The position numbers and the translations under genes are program-made. A DNA stretch of 64,000 bases, from assembly GCA_938074445.1 (NCBI GenBank), contig CALJEK010000001.1, forward strand, positions 124,001-188,000. The letters run 5' to 3'. The stretch comes from Candidatus Kryptoniota bacterium (GTDB lineage Bacteria > Bacteroidota > Ignavibacteria > Kryptoniales > Kryptoniaceae). This document shows positions 8,491-16,617 of the stretch, one piece after another. The notes under the pieces were generated by a model. That model did not search any database and was not told where the DNA came from. It worked only from the letters and a program-made list of their open reading frames with translations. Positions within the stretch are counted from its first letter, which is position 1. The number at the start of each line of letters is the position of its first letter.

Positions 8491-9513
8491 TTAATCGCTC
8501 TTTTTCAAAATTTCCAGAAGTTTTTTCATGTCTTCAGGTAGTTCGGAGTCAAATTTCATAAATTCATTTCTTGCTGGATGTATAAAGCCAAGCGTCTTTG
8601 CGTGGAGCGCTTGTCGTTGCATAATTTTCAAGAGTTCATCAACAAACAATTTTTTCTTTCTGTCAATTCCACCCCATGCAATTCTTCTCCCACCGTAAGT
8701 CGGGTCCCCGAAAACTGGATGTCCAATATAAGCGAGGTGAACCCTTATTTGATGCGTTCTTCCTGTTTTCAATTTTAATTTGACAAGGGACAGAAAATCA
8801 AACTTTTCAAGAACTTCGTATTCCGTTATGGCGAGTTTACCACCCTTTACAACTGTGAATTTCGTCCTATCACTTTTGCTTCTCCCAAGTTCAGTTTCAA
8901 TTACACCTCGGGTAGAATTAAAATGACCCCAAACGATTGCCCAATATTCTCTGTCAACCGTTTTGTGAAAAAATTGCTTTGCAATATGCCTATGGGTTTC
9001 GTCATCCTTAGCAACAACAAGAAGTCCGCTTGTGTCCTTATCAAGACGATGAATTATGCCAGGTCTAACTTCGCCCCCTGAGACGTTTACTTTCGAGAGT
9101 TTTGAGCAATGATATAAAAGTGCGTTAACAAGAGTTCCTGTGTAATTTCCATGCCCTGGATGGGTTACCATACCTGCTGGCTTATTGACGACGAGAAGAT
9201 AATCATCTTCGTAAATTATATCAAGAGGAATTGGCTCGGGTGTAAGCTCTGGGCGTGGTTCCTTTGGAATTTTAATTATTATTTTTTCTCCTGGGGAAAT
9301 CCTGTGGCTTGGTTTAACGGTTTGACCATTTACAAGTACAAGTCCAGATTCAATCAGTTTTTCAATTTTGCTTCTGCTTGAGTTTTCAATTTGATTTGCA
9401 AGAAATTTATCTATTCTTTCCCTTTTTTCAACATTTGGCACAATAATTTCGATCTCTTTCAGAACTTTCAGTTTTCCAGAAATTTCTATTACTTCATTTT
9501 TCGTTGCTGGCAT
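8491..9513 (-). CDS. rluD: 23S rRNA pseudouridine synthase, RluD family
   Basis: Isomerises uridines in 23S rRNA, typically in helix 69. An S4 RNA-binding domain (RIDKFLANQIENSSRSKIEKLI, about 33-53, with VNGQTVKPSHRI) precedes the RluA-type catalytic domain, with catalytic Asp about 158 in HRLDKDTSGLLVVAK, LKTGRTHQIRVH and HPVFGDPTYGG. Length 340 is normal. The ATG start lies 20 bases inside the lspA 3' end. In Bacillus the RluD-type gene ylyB also directly follows lspA, so the order is ancestral-looking. Confidence 0.93.
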   Translation of the reverse strand: MPATKNEVIEISGKLKVLKEIEIIVPNVEKRERIDKFLANQIENSSRSKIEKLIESGLVLVNGQTVKPSHRISPGEKIIIKIPKEPRPELTPEPIPLDIIYEDDYLLVVNKPAGMVTHPGHGNYTGTLVNALLYHCSKLSKVNVSGGEVRPGIIHRLDKDTSGLLVVAKDDETHRHIAKQFFHKTVDREYWAIVWGHFNSTRGVIETELGRSKSDRTKFTVVKGGKLAITEYEVLEKFDFLSLVKLKLKTGRTHQIRVHLAYIGHPVFGDPTYGGRRIAWGGIDRKKKLFVDELLKIMQRQALHAKTLGFIHPARNEFMKFDSELPEDMKKLLEILKKSD

Positions 9514-10087
9514 TGTCCAGCATATTAGGATTTATTTCTTCAACCTGCTCTGAAACAGGTTTTTCACGGTGGGTTAAAAGCAGTAATAAAACCCCGATGG
9601 TGACAGATGCGTCAGCGATATTAAAAATCGGCCATCTATCGACATGATAGCCGAAAAGATTAATGTTAAAAAAATCAATATCTATGAAGTCGATGACCCT
9701 GCCATGAAAGATTTTTCCATAATTAAAAATAACGCTGTGAAAAACTCTATCTATTAAATTTCCGATTGCTCCGCCAAGTATCATCCCGAGCGAAAGGCGA
9801 AGCATGAAATTTCCGTTTCTTACTTTATAAAGGTAAATGAAAACGATGATTGCAGCGATAAAAGTTAAAAATGTAAGAAGAAACTTATTCCCTAAGTCTA
9901 TGCCAAATGCTATTCCAGGGTTTTCAGTGTAGGTTATCCTTACGAGGTCACCAATAAGTTGTTTTGACTCGCCAAGCCTCATACCTTTAACTTTAATCCC
10001 AAGCGCTGGAATTTCAAAACCCCTGACGAGCAATTTCGTAATTTGATCGCATAGGACGATAAATAAAGATATAAAAAGTATCCGCAT
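9494..10087 (-). CDS. lspA: Lipoprotein signal peptidase (signal peptidase II)
   Basis: Inner-membrane aspartyl protease that removes signal peptides from diacylglyceryl-prolipoproteins. Four hydrophobic segments are visible, and the catalytic aspartates are in VIDFI (Asp133) and FNIADASVTIG (Asp159); TENPGIAFG and GNLIDR are also conserved. At 197 residues it is longer than the usual 160-170, through a hydrophilic insert near residues 30-45 and a polar C-terminal tail. Its substrates in the window would include the MFP adaptor and the 246-aa lipoprotein. Confidence 0.95.
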   Translation of the reverse strand: MRILFISLFIVLCDQITKLLVRGFEIPALGIKVKGMRLGESKQLIGDLVRITYTENPGIAFGIDLGNKFLLTFLTFIAAIIVFIYLYKVRNGNFMLRLSLGMILGGAIGNLIDRVFHSVIFNYGKIFHGRVIDFIDIDFFNINLFGYHVDRWPIFNIADASVTIGVLLLLLTHREKPVSEQVEEINPNMLDNASNEK

Positions 10088-10089
10088 AT

Positions 10090-10689
10090 TTAAGATTTTT
10101 TCTTTTGTGCCAATTTACAATCAATGCAAAGTTGAGTGTGAGGTACGGCTTCGAGGCGTCGTTTATCAATTAATTTACCGCAGCTTATGCAAACTCCGTA
10201 TGTCCCGCGCTCTATTCTCACAAGTGCAGCATCAATGTAATTTAACATTTTTGCTTCCCTTGCGATGAAAAACATCGTCTTCTCACGTTCCTCCGTTTCC
10301 GTTCCATATTCCATATGAATAGAATATGGGGTTCCGAGCGGTTTATCATTTTGGGATGCAGATTCAATCAAAGATTGTTTATGGGATTCAAGCATTTCAA
10401 GTATCTCCTCCCGCTTTTTGAGGAGGATTTGTTTGAAATAATCAAGCTCTTCTTTTGAGTAAGAAGCTTTCCCGGGCTGATTCTCCGTTTTCTTTAGGAC
10501 TTCGTTAACATTTTTTGCGGGGTTGGATGGGATCGTGGCGATTTTTGTATTCGGGGTTTTGGTTTTTTCAACCTTGGCTTTTTTAGTTCTTTTTTTCGCA
10601 GTCGCTTTTACCGCTTTTTTTGATGCTTTCTTTGCTGCCCTCTTCGCAGCAACTTTCTTCTTTTCGGACTTGCTTTTTTTCTTGGCCAT
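10090..10689 (-). CDS. DksA/TraR-type C4 zinc-finger protein with a histone-H1-like basic N-terminus
   Basis: The C-terminal 110 residues are a DksA-like module: a coiled-coil region (LDYFKQILLKKREEILEML...), then RIERGTYGVCISCGKLID...LCIDCK, a CX2C-X17-CX2C zinc finger. The first about 60 residues are almost entirely Lys, Ala, Arg and Thr (AKKASKKAVKATAKK), like bacterial histone-H1-type tails, followed by a Pro/Asn linker. DksA proteins act in the secondary channel of RNA polymerase with ppGpp; the basic tail suggests DNA or RNA binding, which is inference. In Bacillus the DksA-like YlyA occupies the same place between ileS and lspA. Confidence 0.85.
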   Translation of the reverse strand: MAKKKSKSEKKKVAAKRAAKKASKKAVKATAKKRTKKAKVEKTKTPNTKIATIPSNPAKNVNEVLKKTENQPGKASYSKEELDYFKQILLKKREEILEMLESHKQSLIESASQNDKPLGTPYSIHMEYGTETEEREKTMFFIAREAKMLNYIDAALVRIERGTYGVCISCGKLIDKRRLEAVPHTQLCIDCKLAQKKKS

Positions 10690-10715
10690 TTTTGCATCCC
10701 TCTAAAGTTTTAAAG

Positions 10716-13700
10716 TTAATTTAATTTTACCCTTTCGATTGAAATTTCACAAGGCTCATCGTTTACATCCCACAATTTGACATATTCAGCTTCTTTGAAA
10801 TTATCGCTCAATTCAATCGCGAGGGTTTCATTTTTAATATAATCGCTAAAGGCGAGCACGGCTTTCTTTAGATTTTCTGATTCGGTTTTGAAAAATATAC
10901 GGATTCTGTCTGTGACTTCAAAGTTAGCCTCTTTTCTCATATTTTGAACCCTGTTGATGAACTCGCGCGCGAACCCTTCGTTTATCAGCTCTTCTGTTAA
11001 TTCGGTATCAAGCGCTATAGTTATCACACCATCGGATTCAACAACCCAACCTTTTATGTTTTCGCTGTAAATTTCGACATCTTCTTTGACAACCTCAAAT
11101 TTTTCTCCATCGATTATAATTTCAATCTTCCCGCTGTTTTCAAGTTCCGTTATTTGTGCTTTTTTGAGCTCTTTTACTGCTTGGGCAACTTTTTGTGCTT
11201 TTTTACCAAATTTCGGTCCTATTGACTTAAAGTTTGGTCTTGCTCTTTTCTCAACGATTTCTGAATCGTCATCAACATATTCAATTGCTTTAACATTGAT
11301 CTCATCAAGTATGATGTCTTTCATCATTTCAATTTTTTCTTTTTCGCTTTCGTCAGATACAGGTATGATAATTTTCTTTAACGGCTGACGAACTTTAAGA
11401 TTTGTTTTCGCCCGCAACGATCTGACGATGTAAACAATTCTTTGAGCAATCTCCATTCTTTTCTCAAGTTCTTGGTCGATCTCAGCTTCATTTGGCTCAG
11501 GTATATAGGCGAGGTGGACGGACTCATAAGGTTCTCTTTTTGTGACATTGTTAAGATTTCTGTAAATCTCATCTGCAAGAAACGGTGCGAACGGCGCCAT
11601 AAGCTTTGCTATCGTAATAAGACACTCATAAAGCGTTTGAAATGCCGAAATTTTGTCCTTTTCAACACCGCTCTTCCAAAATCTTCTTCTGCTTCTTCTC
11701 ACATACCAATTTGAAAGTTGGTCAATTGTGAAATCCGAAATCAAACGAGCAGCTTTGGTCAAATCATAGTTATCCATTGCCTCAATATAATTTTTAACAA
11801 GCGAATTTAAAGCCGAAATTATCCATTGATCAATTTCAGGTCTCTCTTTCAGAGGGATTCTTTCCTCTGAATACATAAATTTGTCAATGTTTGCGTAAAG
11901 CGTAAAGAAAGAATAGGTGTTAAGCAATGTGCTGAAGAATTTGCGCTGAATTTCGACTATATCATCTTCATTGAAAAGTTTAGGTTTCCAGGGTGGGCTT
12001 ACGGACATAAGATACCATCTAACCGAATCCGCCCCATATTTTTCAACGACTTCAAATGGGTCAACTACATTCCCCCGAGATTTTGACATCTTTTGCCCTT
12101 CTTTGTCAAGTATGAGCTCATTTACCACGACATGTCTGTAAGCCGGGGAATCGAAGAGAAAGCTTGAAATTGCATGAAGGGAGTAAAACCATCCACGAGT
12201 TTGGTCGATCCCTTCGGCTATAAAGTCTGCAGGGAAGTTTTCCTTGAAAAGTTCGACATTTTCAAATGGGTAATGAAATTGAGCAAAAGGCATCGCTCCA
12301 GAATCAAACCATACATCTATCACTTCGGGTGTTCTTTTCATCACTCCACCGCACTTTTTACAGTCAAATATTATTTGATCCACAAACGGCTTGTGAAGGT
12401 CAAGTGGTTCGGGTATGTTTTTGCCTTCTTTTTTTATTTCTTCTATACTTCCGATTGCTCTTATTTCACCGCAGTTTTCGCAAACCCAAATGTTAAGCGG
12501 GGTTCCCCAAAATCTATCCCTTGACAAAGCCCAATCCTTGTTTTCCTCAAGCCAGTTCCCGAACCTTCCAGAGCCAACTTCGGGTGGATGCCATTGAATT
12601 TGTTTGTTATATTCTATCATTTTATCAACGTATCGCGTTGTGCTTATATACCAAGATTCACGAGCATAGTAAAGCAGTGGCGTTTTACATCGCCAGCAGT
12701 GTGGGTAGCTGTGTATGATTGTTTCCTTTTTGTAAAGTAAGCCTCTGGATTTTAAGTTTTGAATTATTTCTGGATCTGCATCTTTAACAAATTTTCCCCT
12801 GAAATCAACAATTTCATCCGTGAATTCCCCGCTTTTATTCACAGGCTGAAGCGTTGGCAAATCGTATTCGACACCCACTTGATAGTCTTCCTCACCAAAC
12901 GCTGGCGCAATGTGAACTATTCCGGTTCCATCCTCTACGCTGACAAAATCAGCAGTTACAACATAAAAGGCTTTTTTATGAACAGGTATATAATCAAATA
13001 AACGTTCGTATTCTCTTCCTTTCAAATCCTTTCCTTTATATTCCGCAATGATTTCGTAGTCCCCGTCAATTACAATTAATCTATCTTTGGCAAGGATTAA
13101 ATTTTCTCCCTTGTGTAAAATTTTAACATAGGTTATTTCTGGATGAACTGCGAGGGCGACATTTGAAATTAAAGTCCACGGCGTTGTCGTCCAAACAAGA
13201 AAATATGTGTTTTCTTCATTTCTTACTTTGATCTTGACATAAATCGATGGGTCTTTCACATCTTCGTAGCCTTGAGCAACTTCGTGTGATGAAAGCGGGG
13301 TTTCGCATCTTGGACAGTAAGGTTGAATTTTATAACCTTTGTAAATGTAGCCCTTGTCAAAAAACTGTTTTAAAGCCCACCAAATTGATTCGATGTATTC
13401 GTTCGTAAATGTTATATAAGCATTTTCGAGATCGATCCAGTATCCAATCCTTTCGGTCATTTCTTCCCAATCATCAAGGTATTCAAACACAGATTTCTTG
13501 CACTCTTCATTAAACTTTTCTATGCCATATTCAATTATTTCATCTTTATGCTTTATTCCAAGTTTTTTCTCAATTTCAATTTCAACGGGAAGCCCATGTG
13601 TGTCCCAACCAGCTTTTCGGTAAACTCTGAATCCACGCATTGTTTTATATCTGCAAACAAGGTCCTTTATAGCTCTGCTCATAACATGGTGAATTCCAGG

Positions 13701-13859
13701 TCGCCCGTTCGCTGTCGGCGGTCCTTCATAAAATGTAAAATTAGGTTTCCCTTCTCTTGTGGCGATGCTTTTCTCGAAAATTTTGTTCTCTTTCCAAAAT
13801 TTTAAAATCTCACGTTCAAGCTCTGAGTATTTTATTTTGTCGGTCAACTCTTTATACAT
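10716..13859 (-). CDS. ileS: Isoleucyl-tRNA synthetase, type 2 (IleRS2), with GXHH signature
   Basis: Charges tRNA-Ile. At 1047 residues, with no C-terminal zinc-binding domain and with eukaryote-like features, it is of the IleRS2 type. The first class I signature is at residues 55-58 as GIHH (GRPGIHHVMSR) instead of the canonical HXGH; the second, KMSKS, lies in GQKMSKSRGNVVDP. The editing domain carries TTTPWTLISNVALAVHP. IleRS2 enzymes are resistant to mupirocin, and the GXHH swap has been reported as giving hyper-resistance (see findings). It lies between the DksA-like gene and DUF2905. Confidence 0.96.
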   Translation of the reverse strand: MYKELTDKIKYSELEREILKFWKENKIFEKSIATREGKPNFTFYEGPPTANGRPGIHHVMSRAIKDLVCRYKTMRGFRVYRKAGWDTHGLPVEIEIEKKLGIKHKDEIIEYGIEKFNEECKKSVFEYLDDWEEMTERIGYWIDLENAYITFTNEYIESIWWALKQFFDKGYIYKGYKIQPYCPRCETPLSSHEVAQGYEDVKDPSIYVKIKVRNEENTYFLVWTTTPWTLISNVALAVHPEITYVKILHKGENLILAKDRLIVIDGDYEIIAEYKGKDLKGREYERLFDYIPVHKKAFYVVTADFVSVEDGTGIVHIAPAFGEEDYQVGVEYDLPTLQPVNKSGEFTDEIVDFRGKFVKDADPEIIQNLKSRGLLYKKETIIHSYPHCWRCKTPLLYYARESWYISTTRYVDKMIEYNKQIQWHPPEVGSGRFGNWLEENKDWALSRDRFWGTPLNIWVCENCGEIRAIGSIEEIKKEGKNIPEPLDLHKPFVDQIIFDCKKCGGVMKRTPEVIDVWFDSGAMPFAQFHYPFENVELFKENFPADFIAEGIDQTRGWFYSLHAISSFLFDSPAYRHVVVNELILDKEGQKMSKSRGNVVDPFEVVEKYGADSVRWYLMSVSPPWKPKLFNEDDIVEIQRKFFSTLLNTYSFFTLYANIDKFMYSEERIPLKERPEIDQWIISALNSLVKNYIEAMDNYDLTKAARLISDFTIDQLSNWYVRRSRRRFWKSGVEKDKISAFQTLYECLITIAKLMAPFAPFLADEIYRNLNNVTKREPYESVHLAYIPEPNEAEIDQELEKRMEIAQRIVYIVRSLRAKTNLKVRQPLKKIIIPVSDESEKEKIEMMKDIILDEINVKAIEYVDDDSEIVEKRARPNFKSIGPKFGKKAQKVAQAVKELKKAQITELENSGKIEIIIDGEKFEVVKEDVEIYSENIKGWVVESDGVITIALDTELTEELINEGFAREFINRVQNMRKEANFEVTDRIRIFFKTESENLKKAVLAFSDYIKNETLAIELSDNFKEAEYVKLWDVNDEPCEISIERVKLN

Positions 13860-13889
13860 TTCGTCGAATTCGATTTGTTTTTCGATTTT

Positions 13890-14132
13890 TTAGTGTTTTC
13901 TAAATATAAAAGACAAAAGCCATAGTATCAAAGTTAAAATCAAGCTTAACAAGATGCTTGTTGTAAGTGGAAAGTAGAAGGTGAAATTTCGCTTTTGAAT
14001 CAGGATATCGCCGGGTAATTTGCCCAAGAATGGGATTTTCCCGCCAATTTTATCAGCGATCAAAAGGATGAATCCAAAAACAAGGATCAGCGCGCCAAAT
14101 AGTATTAAAATTTTGCCAATGGATTGAAGCAT
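13890..14132 (-). CDS. DUF2905 small membrane protein
   Basis: An 80-residue protein with two hydrophobic segments (about 4-27 and 53-76) flanking the family signature GKIPFLGKLPGDILIQKRNFTFYFPLTTS. The family is widespread and found in many operons, but no function is established. It sits between punA (six bases) and ileS, so it is probably co-transcribed with them. Confidence 0.85.
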   Translation of the reverse strand: MLQSIGKILILFGALILVFGFILLIADKIGGKIPFLGKLPGDILIQKRNFTFYFPLTTSILLSLILTLILWLLSFIFRKH

Positions 14133-14138
14133 GGCAAA

Positions 14139-14966
14139 TTACACATTAATTTTTTCTACCAAACGCTTCATTAACAAGGTTAATTTCGGCTCTGTCTCTG
14201 ATGCAACTTTTATAACCTCTTCAATGCTTAATGGTTGAAGCGCGTCTGGGAAACATTCATCAGTTATCACTGAAATCCCAAATACTTTCATCCCCATATG
14301 ATTTGCGACTATATTTTCTGGAACCGTTGACATTCCAACTGCGTCTGCGCCAATTAAACGTAAAAATCTATACTCAGCTCTTGTCTCAAGGCTTGGACCA
14401 GTCATCGCGACGTAAACACCTTTTTGGACCTTTATTTTTTCCTCAAGGGCTATTTGCTCTGCAAGATCAATGAGTTCTTTATTATATGGTTCAGACATAT
14501 CAGGGAATCTTGGACCAAGCTCGTCATCATTTGGACCTATCAATGGGTTATCGCCAAGCAAATTTATGTGATCTGTGATTATCATCAGATCTCCTTTTCT
14601 AAAGAGAGGGTTTAATCCGCCAGCTGCGTTTGAAATTAAAAGATATTTAACTCCGAGGAATTTCATCACTCGAACCGGAAATGTAATTTGCTTCATCGTA
14701 TATCCCTCGTAATAATGAAATCTTCCTTGCATTGCGACAACCTCTTTACCACTAAGTCTACCAAAGATCAACTTACCGTGATGCGATTCAACGGTTGAAA
14801 TTGGGAAGTGAGGTATGTCAGCATAGTCAATTATCACCTCGGGTTCAATTTCCTTAACAAGTCCGCCAAGACCGGTTCCAAGTATTATACCGATTTTGGG
14901 TTCAAGTTTTGTTTTTGTCCTTATAAAATTTAACGCTTCGGTTATCTGCTGTCTTAACTCGCTCAT
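14139..14966 (-). CDS. punA: Purine-nucleoside phosphorylase, trimeric (PNP-I)
   Basis: Cleaves (deoxy)inosine and guanosine with phosphate in purine salvage. Recognised from [16 protein letters not shown], the phosphate-binding [30 protein letters not shown] (active-site Asn/Ala-Ala-Gly), the purine-site [10 protein letters not shown] and [10 protein letters not shown]. Length 275 fits the 260-290-residue trimeric family, not the hexameric DeoD. It interrupts the otherwise Bacillus-like divIVA-ileS order together with DUF2905. Confidence 0.93.
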   Translation of the reverse strand: MSELRQQITEALNFIRTKTKLEPKIGIILGTGLGGLVKEIEPEVIIDYADIPHFPISTVESHHGKLIFGRLSGKEVVAMQGRFHYYEGYTMKQITFPVRVMKFLGVKYLLISNAAGGLNPLFRKGDLMIITDHINLLGDNPLIGPNDDELGPRFPDMSEPYNKELIDLAEQIALEEKIKVQKGVYVAMTGPSLETRAEYRFLRLIGADAVGMSTVPENIVANHMGMKVFGISVITDECFPDALQPLSIEEVIKVASETEPKLTLLMKRLVEKINV

Positions 14967-14986
14967 ACCTTATCGTTTATTTTGTT

Positions 14987-15508
14987 TTATTGTTCAAGAT
15001 TTTTAATTATATCATCAAGTTTAATTTTCTCTTCGATTTTCCCCTGCGTTTCCGTCTTTGCAATGGGTTCGAAAAGGTTTAGCTTCTCGAGTTCAGATGA
15101 TAGAAAAGCTCTCAACTCTTTCAGGATTCTATCCCTTTCAATTTTTAAGATTTGGATTTCGTTTTCAATTTTTGAGATCTCAAGTTTTGCTCTGTCGATG
15201 CTCTCTTTTGCTTTTAATTCTGCCTCTTTTATTAAAAGTTCAGCTTGCTTTTGAGCGTTTTCAATTGTTTTAGTCGCTGTTTCCTGTGCCTGTGTTACCG
15301 CGAGATGTAAATTCTTTTCAATTTGTTTGTAAGTTGAAACTTCTGTTTCAAGCATTGCTATTTTTTCTTTCATTGATTTGTTCTCTTGCAAAAGATTTTC
15401 ATATTCGCTTGCGAGCATTTCAAGATAAACCCTTACCTCCTCGACGTTATACCCTCTGAACGACCTCTTAAACTGTTGCTTTTTAATCGAAAGCGGTGTG
15501 AATTTCAT
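14987..15508 (-). CDS. DivIVA-domain coiled-coil protein
   Basis: The N-terminus MKFTPLSIKKQQFKRSFRGYNVEEVRVYLEMLASEYE is the DivIVA membrane-curvature-sensing domain pattern. A long coiled coil follows (about residues 30-150, rich in Glu, Lys and Leu heptads), then a short tail. In Gram-positives DivIVA marks septa and poles. Here it directly follows the yggS-like gene in the order seen downstream of the Bacillus dcw cluster, which supports a division or polarity role, though this is inference in a Gram-negative lineage. Length 173 is typical. Confidence 0.88.
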   Translation of the reverse strand: MKFTPLSIKKQQFKRSFRGYNVEEVRVYLEMLASEYENLLQENKSMKEKIAMLETEVSTYKQIEKNLHLAVTQAQETATKTIENAQKQAELLIKEAELKAKESIDRAKLEISKIENEIQILKIERDRILKELRAFLSSELEKLNLFEPIAKTETQGKIEEKIKLDDIIKNLEQ

Positions 15509-15522
15509 TTTTGTGATGCCTT

Positions 15523-16206
15523 TTATTTTCTTGACCCAAATATGGCAGTCCCGATTCTCACAATAGTCGCACCTTCTTCGATTGCGATCAAATAATCATT
15601 GCTCATTCCCATTGAGAGATGCCTCATTTCAACATTTTTGAGATTGAGTTTCGCTATTTCGTCACTTAAATTTTTCAATAATTTGAACATTGGACGAGCG
15701 TTCTCTGGGTCCGGTGAATATGCTGCGAGTGTCATCAAACCTTTGACACGTACAAATTTACAGTTTTCCGAAATTTGTTTGGCAAGCTCAATTGTTTCCT
15801 CAGGTTTAACTCCGTATTTCGTTTCTTCTCCCGACGTGTTGACCTCTATTAAAACATCAATTGGGCGATTTATCTTTCCCGCTCTTTTATCAATCTCAAG
15901 GGCAAGTTTTAAACTGTCGACTGAATGAATCAAGTGAATAAAATCAACTATGTATTTAACTTTGTTGGTTTGCAAATGTCCAACGAAGTGCCATCTTACA
16001 TTTTCAACTGAATCTCTCTTTTCAAGGAGCTCTTGGACTCTATTTTCGCCGATATCGTGAATTCCAGCATTGATGGCTTCTTTTATTTTTTCTACAGGTA
16101 CAGTTTTGGTGACCGCTACAATGGTGATCTCGTCTGGGTTTCTACCTACCTTTTGGCAAACCTCCCAGATTTTTTGTTTTATTTTGAGGATGTTCTCAGA
16201 GACCAT
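15523..16206 (-). CDS. PLP homeostasis protein, YggS/YlmE family
   Basis: Pyridoxal-phosphate-binding protein with an alanine-racemase-like barrel fold and no known catalysis; it keeps free PLP and amino-acid pools balanced. Motifs are VAVTKTVPVEKI (PLP-binding Lys), GENRVQELLEK, WHFVGHLQTNKVKYI, EVNTSGEETKYGV, LMTLAAYSPDPE, LSMGMSNDYLIAIEEGATIVRIGTAIFG. It is first in the minus-strand run and has its own promoter (16238-16266). YlmE of Bacillus is also encoded next to the sepF/divIVA block. Confidence 0.93.
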   Translation of the reverse strand: MVSENILKIKQKIWEVCQKVGRNPDEITIVAVTKTVPVEKIKEAINAGIHDIGENRVQELLEKRDSVENVRWHFVGHLQTNKVKYIVDFIHLIHSVDSLKLALEIDKRAGKINRPIDVLIEVNTSGEETKYGVKPEETIELAKQISENCKFVRVKGLMTLAAYSPDPENARPMFKLLKNLSDEIAKLNLKNVEMRHLSMGMSNDYLIAIEEGATIVRIGTAIFGSRK

Positions 16207-16237
16207 CCCGGAAAAACAAATATGCTTTTGAGTTTTA

Positions 16238-16266
16238 AATATAAGTCATAGTTCATAAAAAATCAA
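16238..16266 (-). promoter_or_regulatory. Sigma70 promoter of the yggS-divIVA-ileS operon
   Basis: On the minus strand TTGATT (plus 16261-16266) is followed after exactly 17 bases by TATATT (plus 16238-16243), about 32 bases upstream of the yggS ATG. It is the only good promoter seen for the 11-kb minus-strand run. Confidence 0.65.
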
Positions 16267-16289
16267 ATTGGGATTTCTTTAACGCGAAC

Positions 16290-16318
16290 TTGAAAATTTC
16301 ATTGCAAAGTTGTAAAAT
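16290..16318 (+). promoter_or_regulatory. Sigma70 promoter of the 85-aa/enoyl-reductase operon
   Basis: TTGAAA (16290-16295), 17-base spacer, TAAAAT (16313-16318); the ATG is at 16339. It is divergent to the yggS promoter, with the two -35 elements about 24 bases apart. Confidence 0.6.
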
Positions 16319-16338
16319 TACGAAAAAAGCAAACTCCG

Positions 16339-16596
16339 ATGACGACAAAAACTCCAGCATCGGTCAAAGAATTTCCACCGGATAGCATTGAAAAAATTGC
16401 GTATTCAAGCGTTGAAGGAATCCCAGCGGAGGAACCTAATGATTTAAATCGGCTTGGATACCACATTTGGCTTTATCTTACAGGAAAAATTGAGTCGCTT
16501 GAGACGGCGGTTAGGATGGCAAAAGCGCGCCTGAAAATTTCCGAGGAGGAAGCATTGGAAATTGTAAAGAGGAATTTAAAGGAAAAAGGAATTTAA
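16339..16596 (+). CDS. Small protein of unknown function, upstream of an enoyl-reductase gene
   Basis: I do not recognise this 85-residue protein. It is hydrophilic, with no signal peptide or membrane segment. The N-terminal third is rich in Pro/Ser/Glu, the middle (LNRLGYHIWLYLTGK) is mixed, and the C-terminal half is predicted helical with alternating basic and acidic residues (AVRMAKARLKISEEEALEIVKRNLKEKG), a pattern of small helical bundle or protein-interaction domains. A good promoter lies upstream, and the SDR gene follows after 21 bases with its own Shine-Dalgarno, so the two are probably expressed together. Confidence 0.75.
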   Translation: MTTKTPASVKEFPPDSIEKIAYSSVEGIPAEEPNDLNRLGYHIWLYLTGKIESLETAVRMAKARLKISEEEALEIVKRNLKEKGI

Positions 16597-16617
16597 AATT
16601 AAAAGGGGAGATAAAAG

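Noticed and set aside
10716-13859. Several plus-strand ORFs of 60-116 aa inside ileS (for example 12174-12524)
   Set aside because: They are antisense shadows of a strongly conserved gene, lack ribosome sites and have no recognisable domains.
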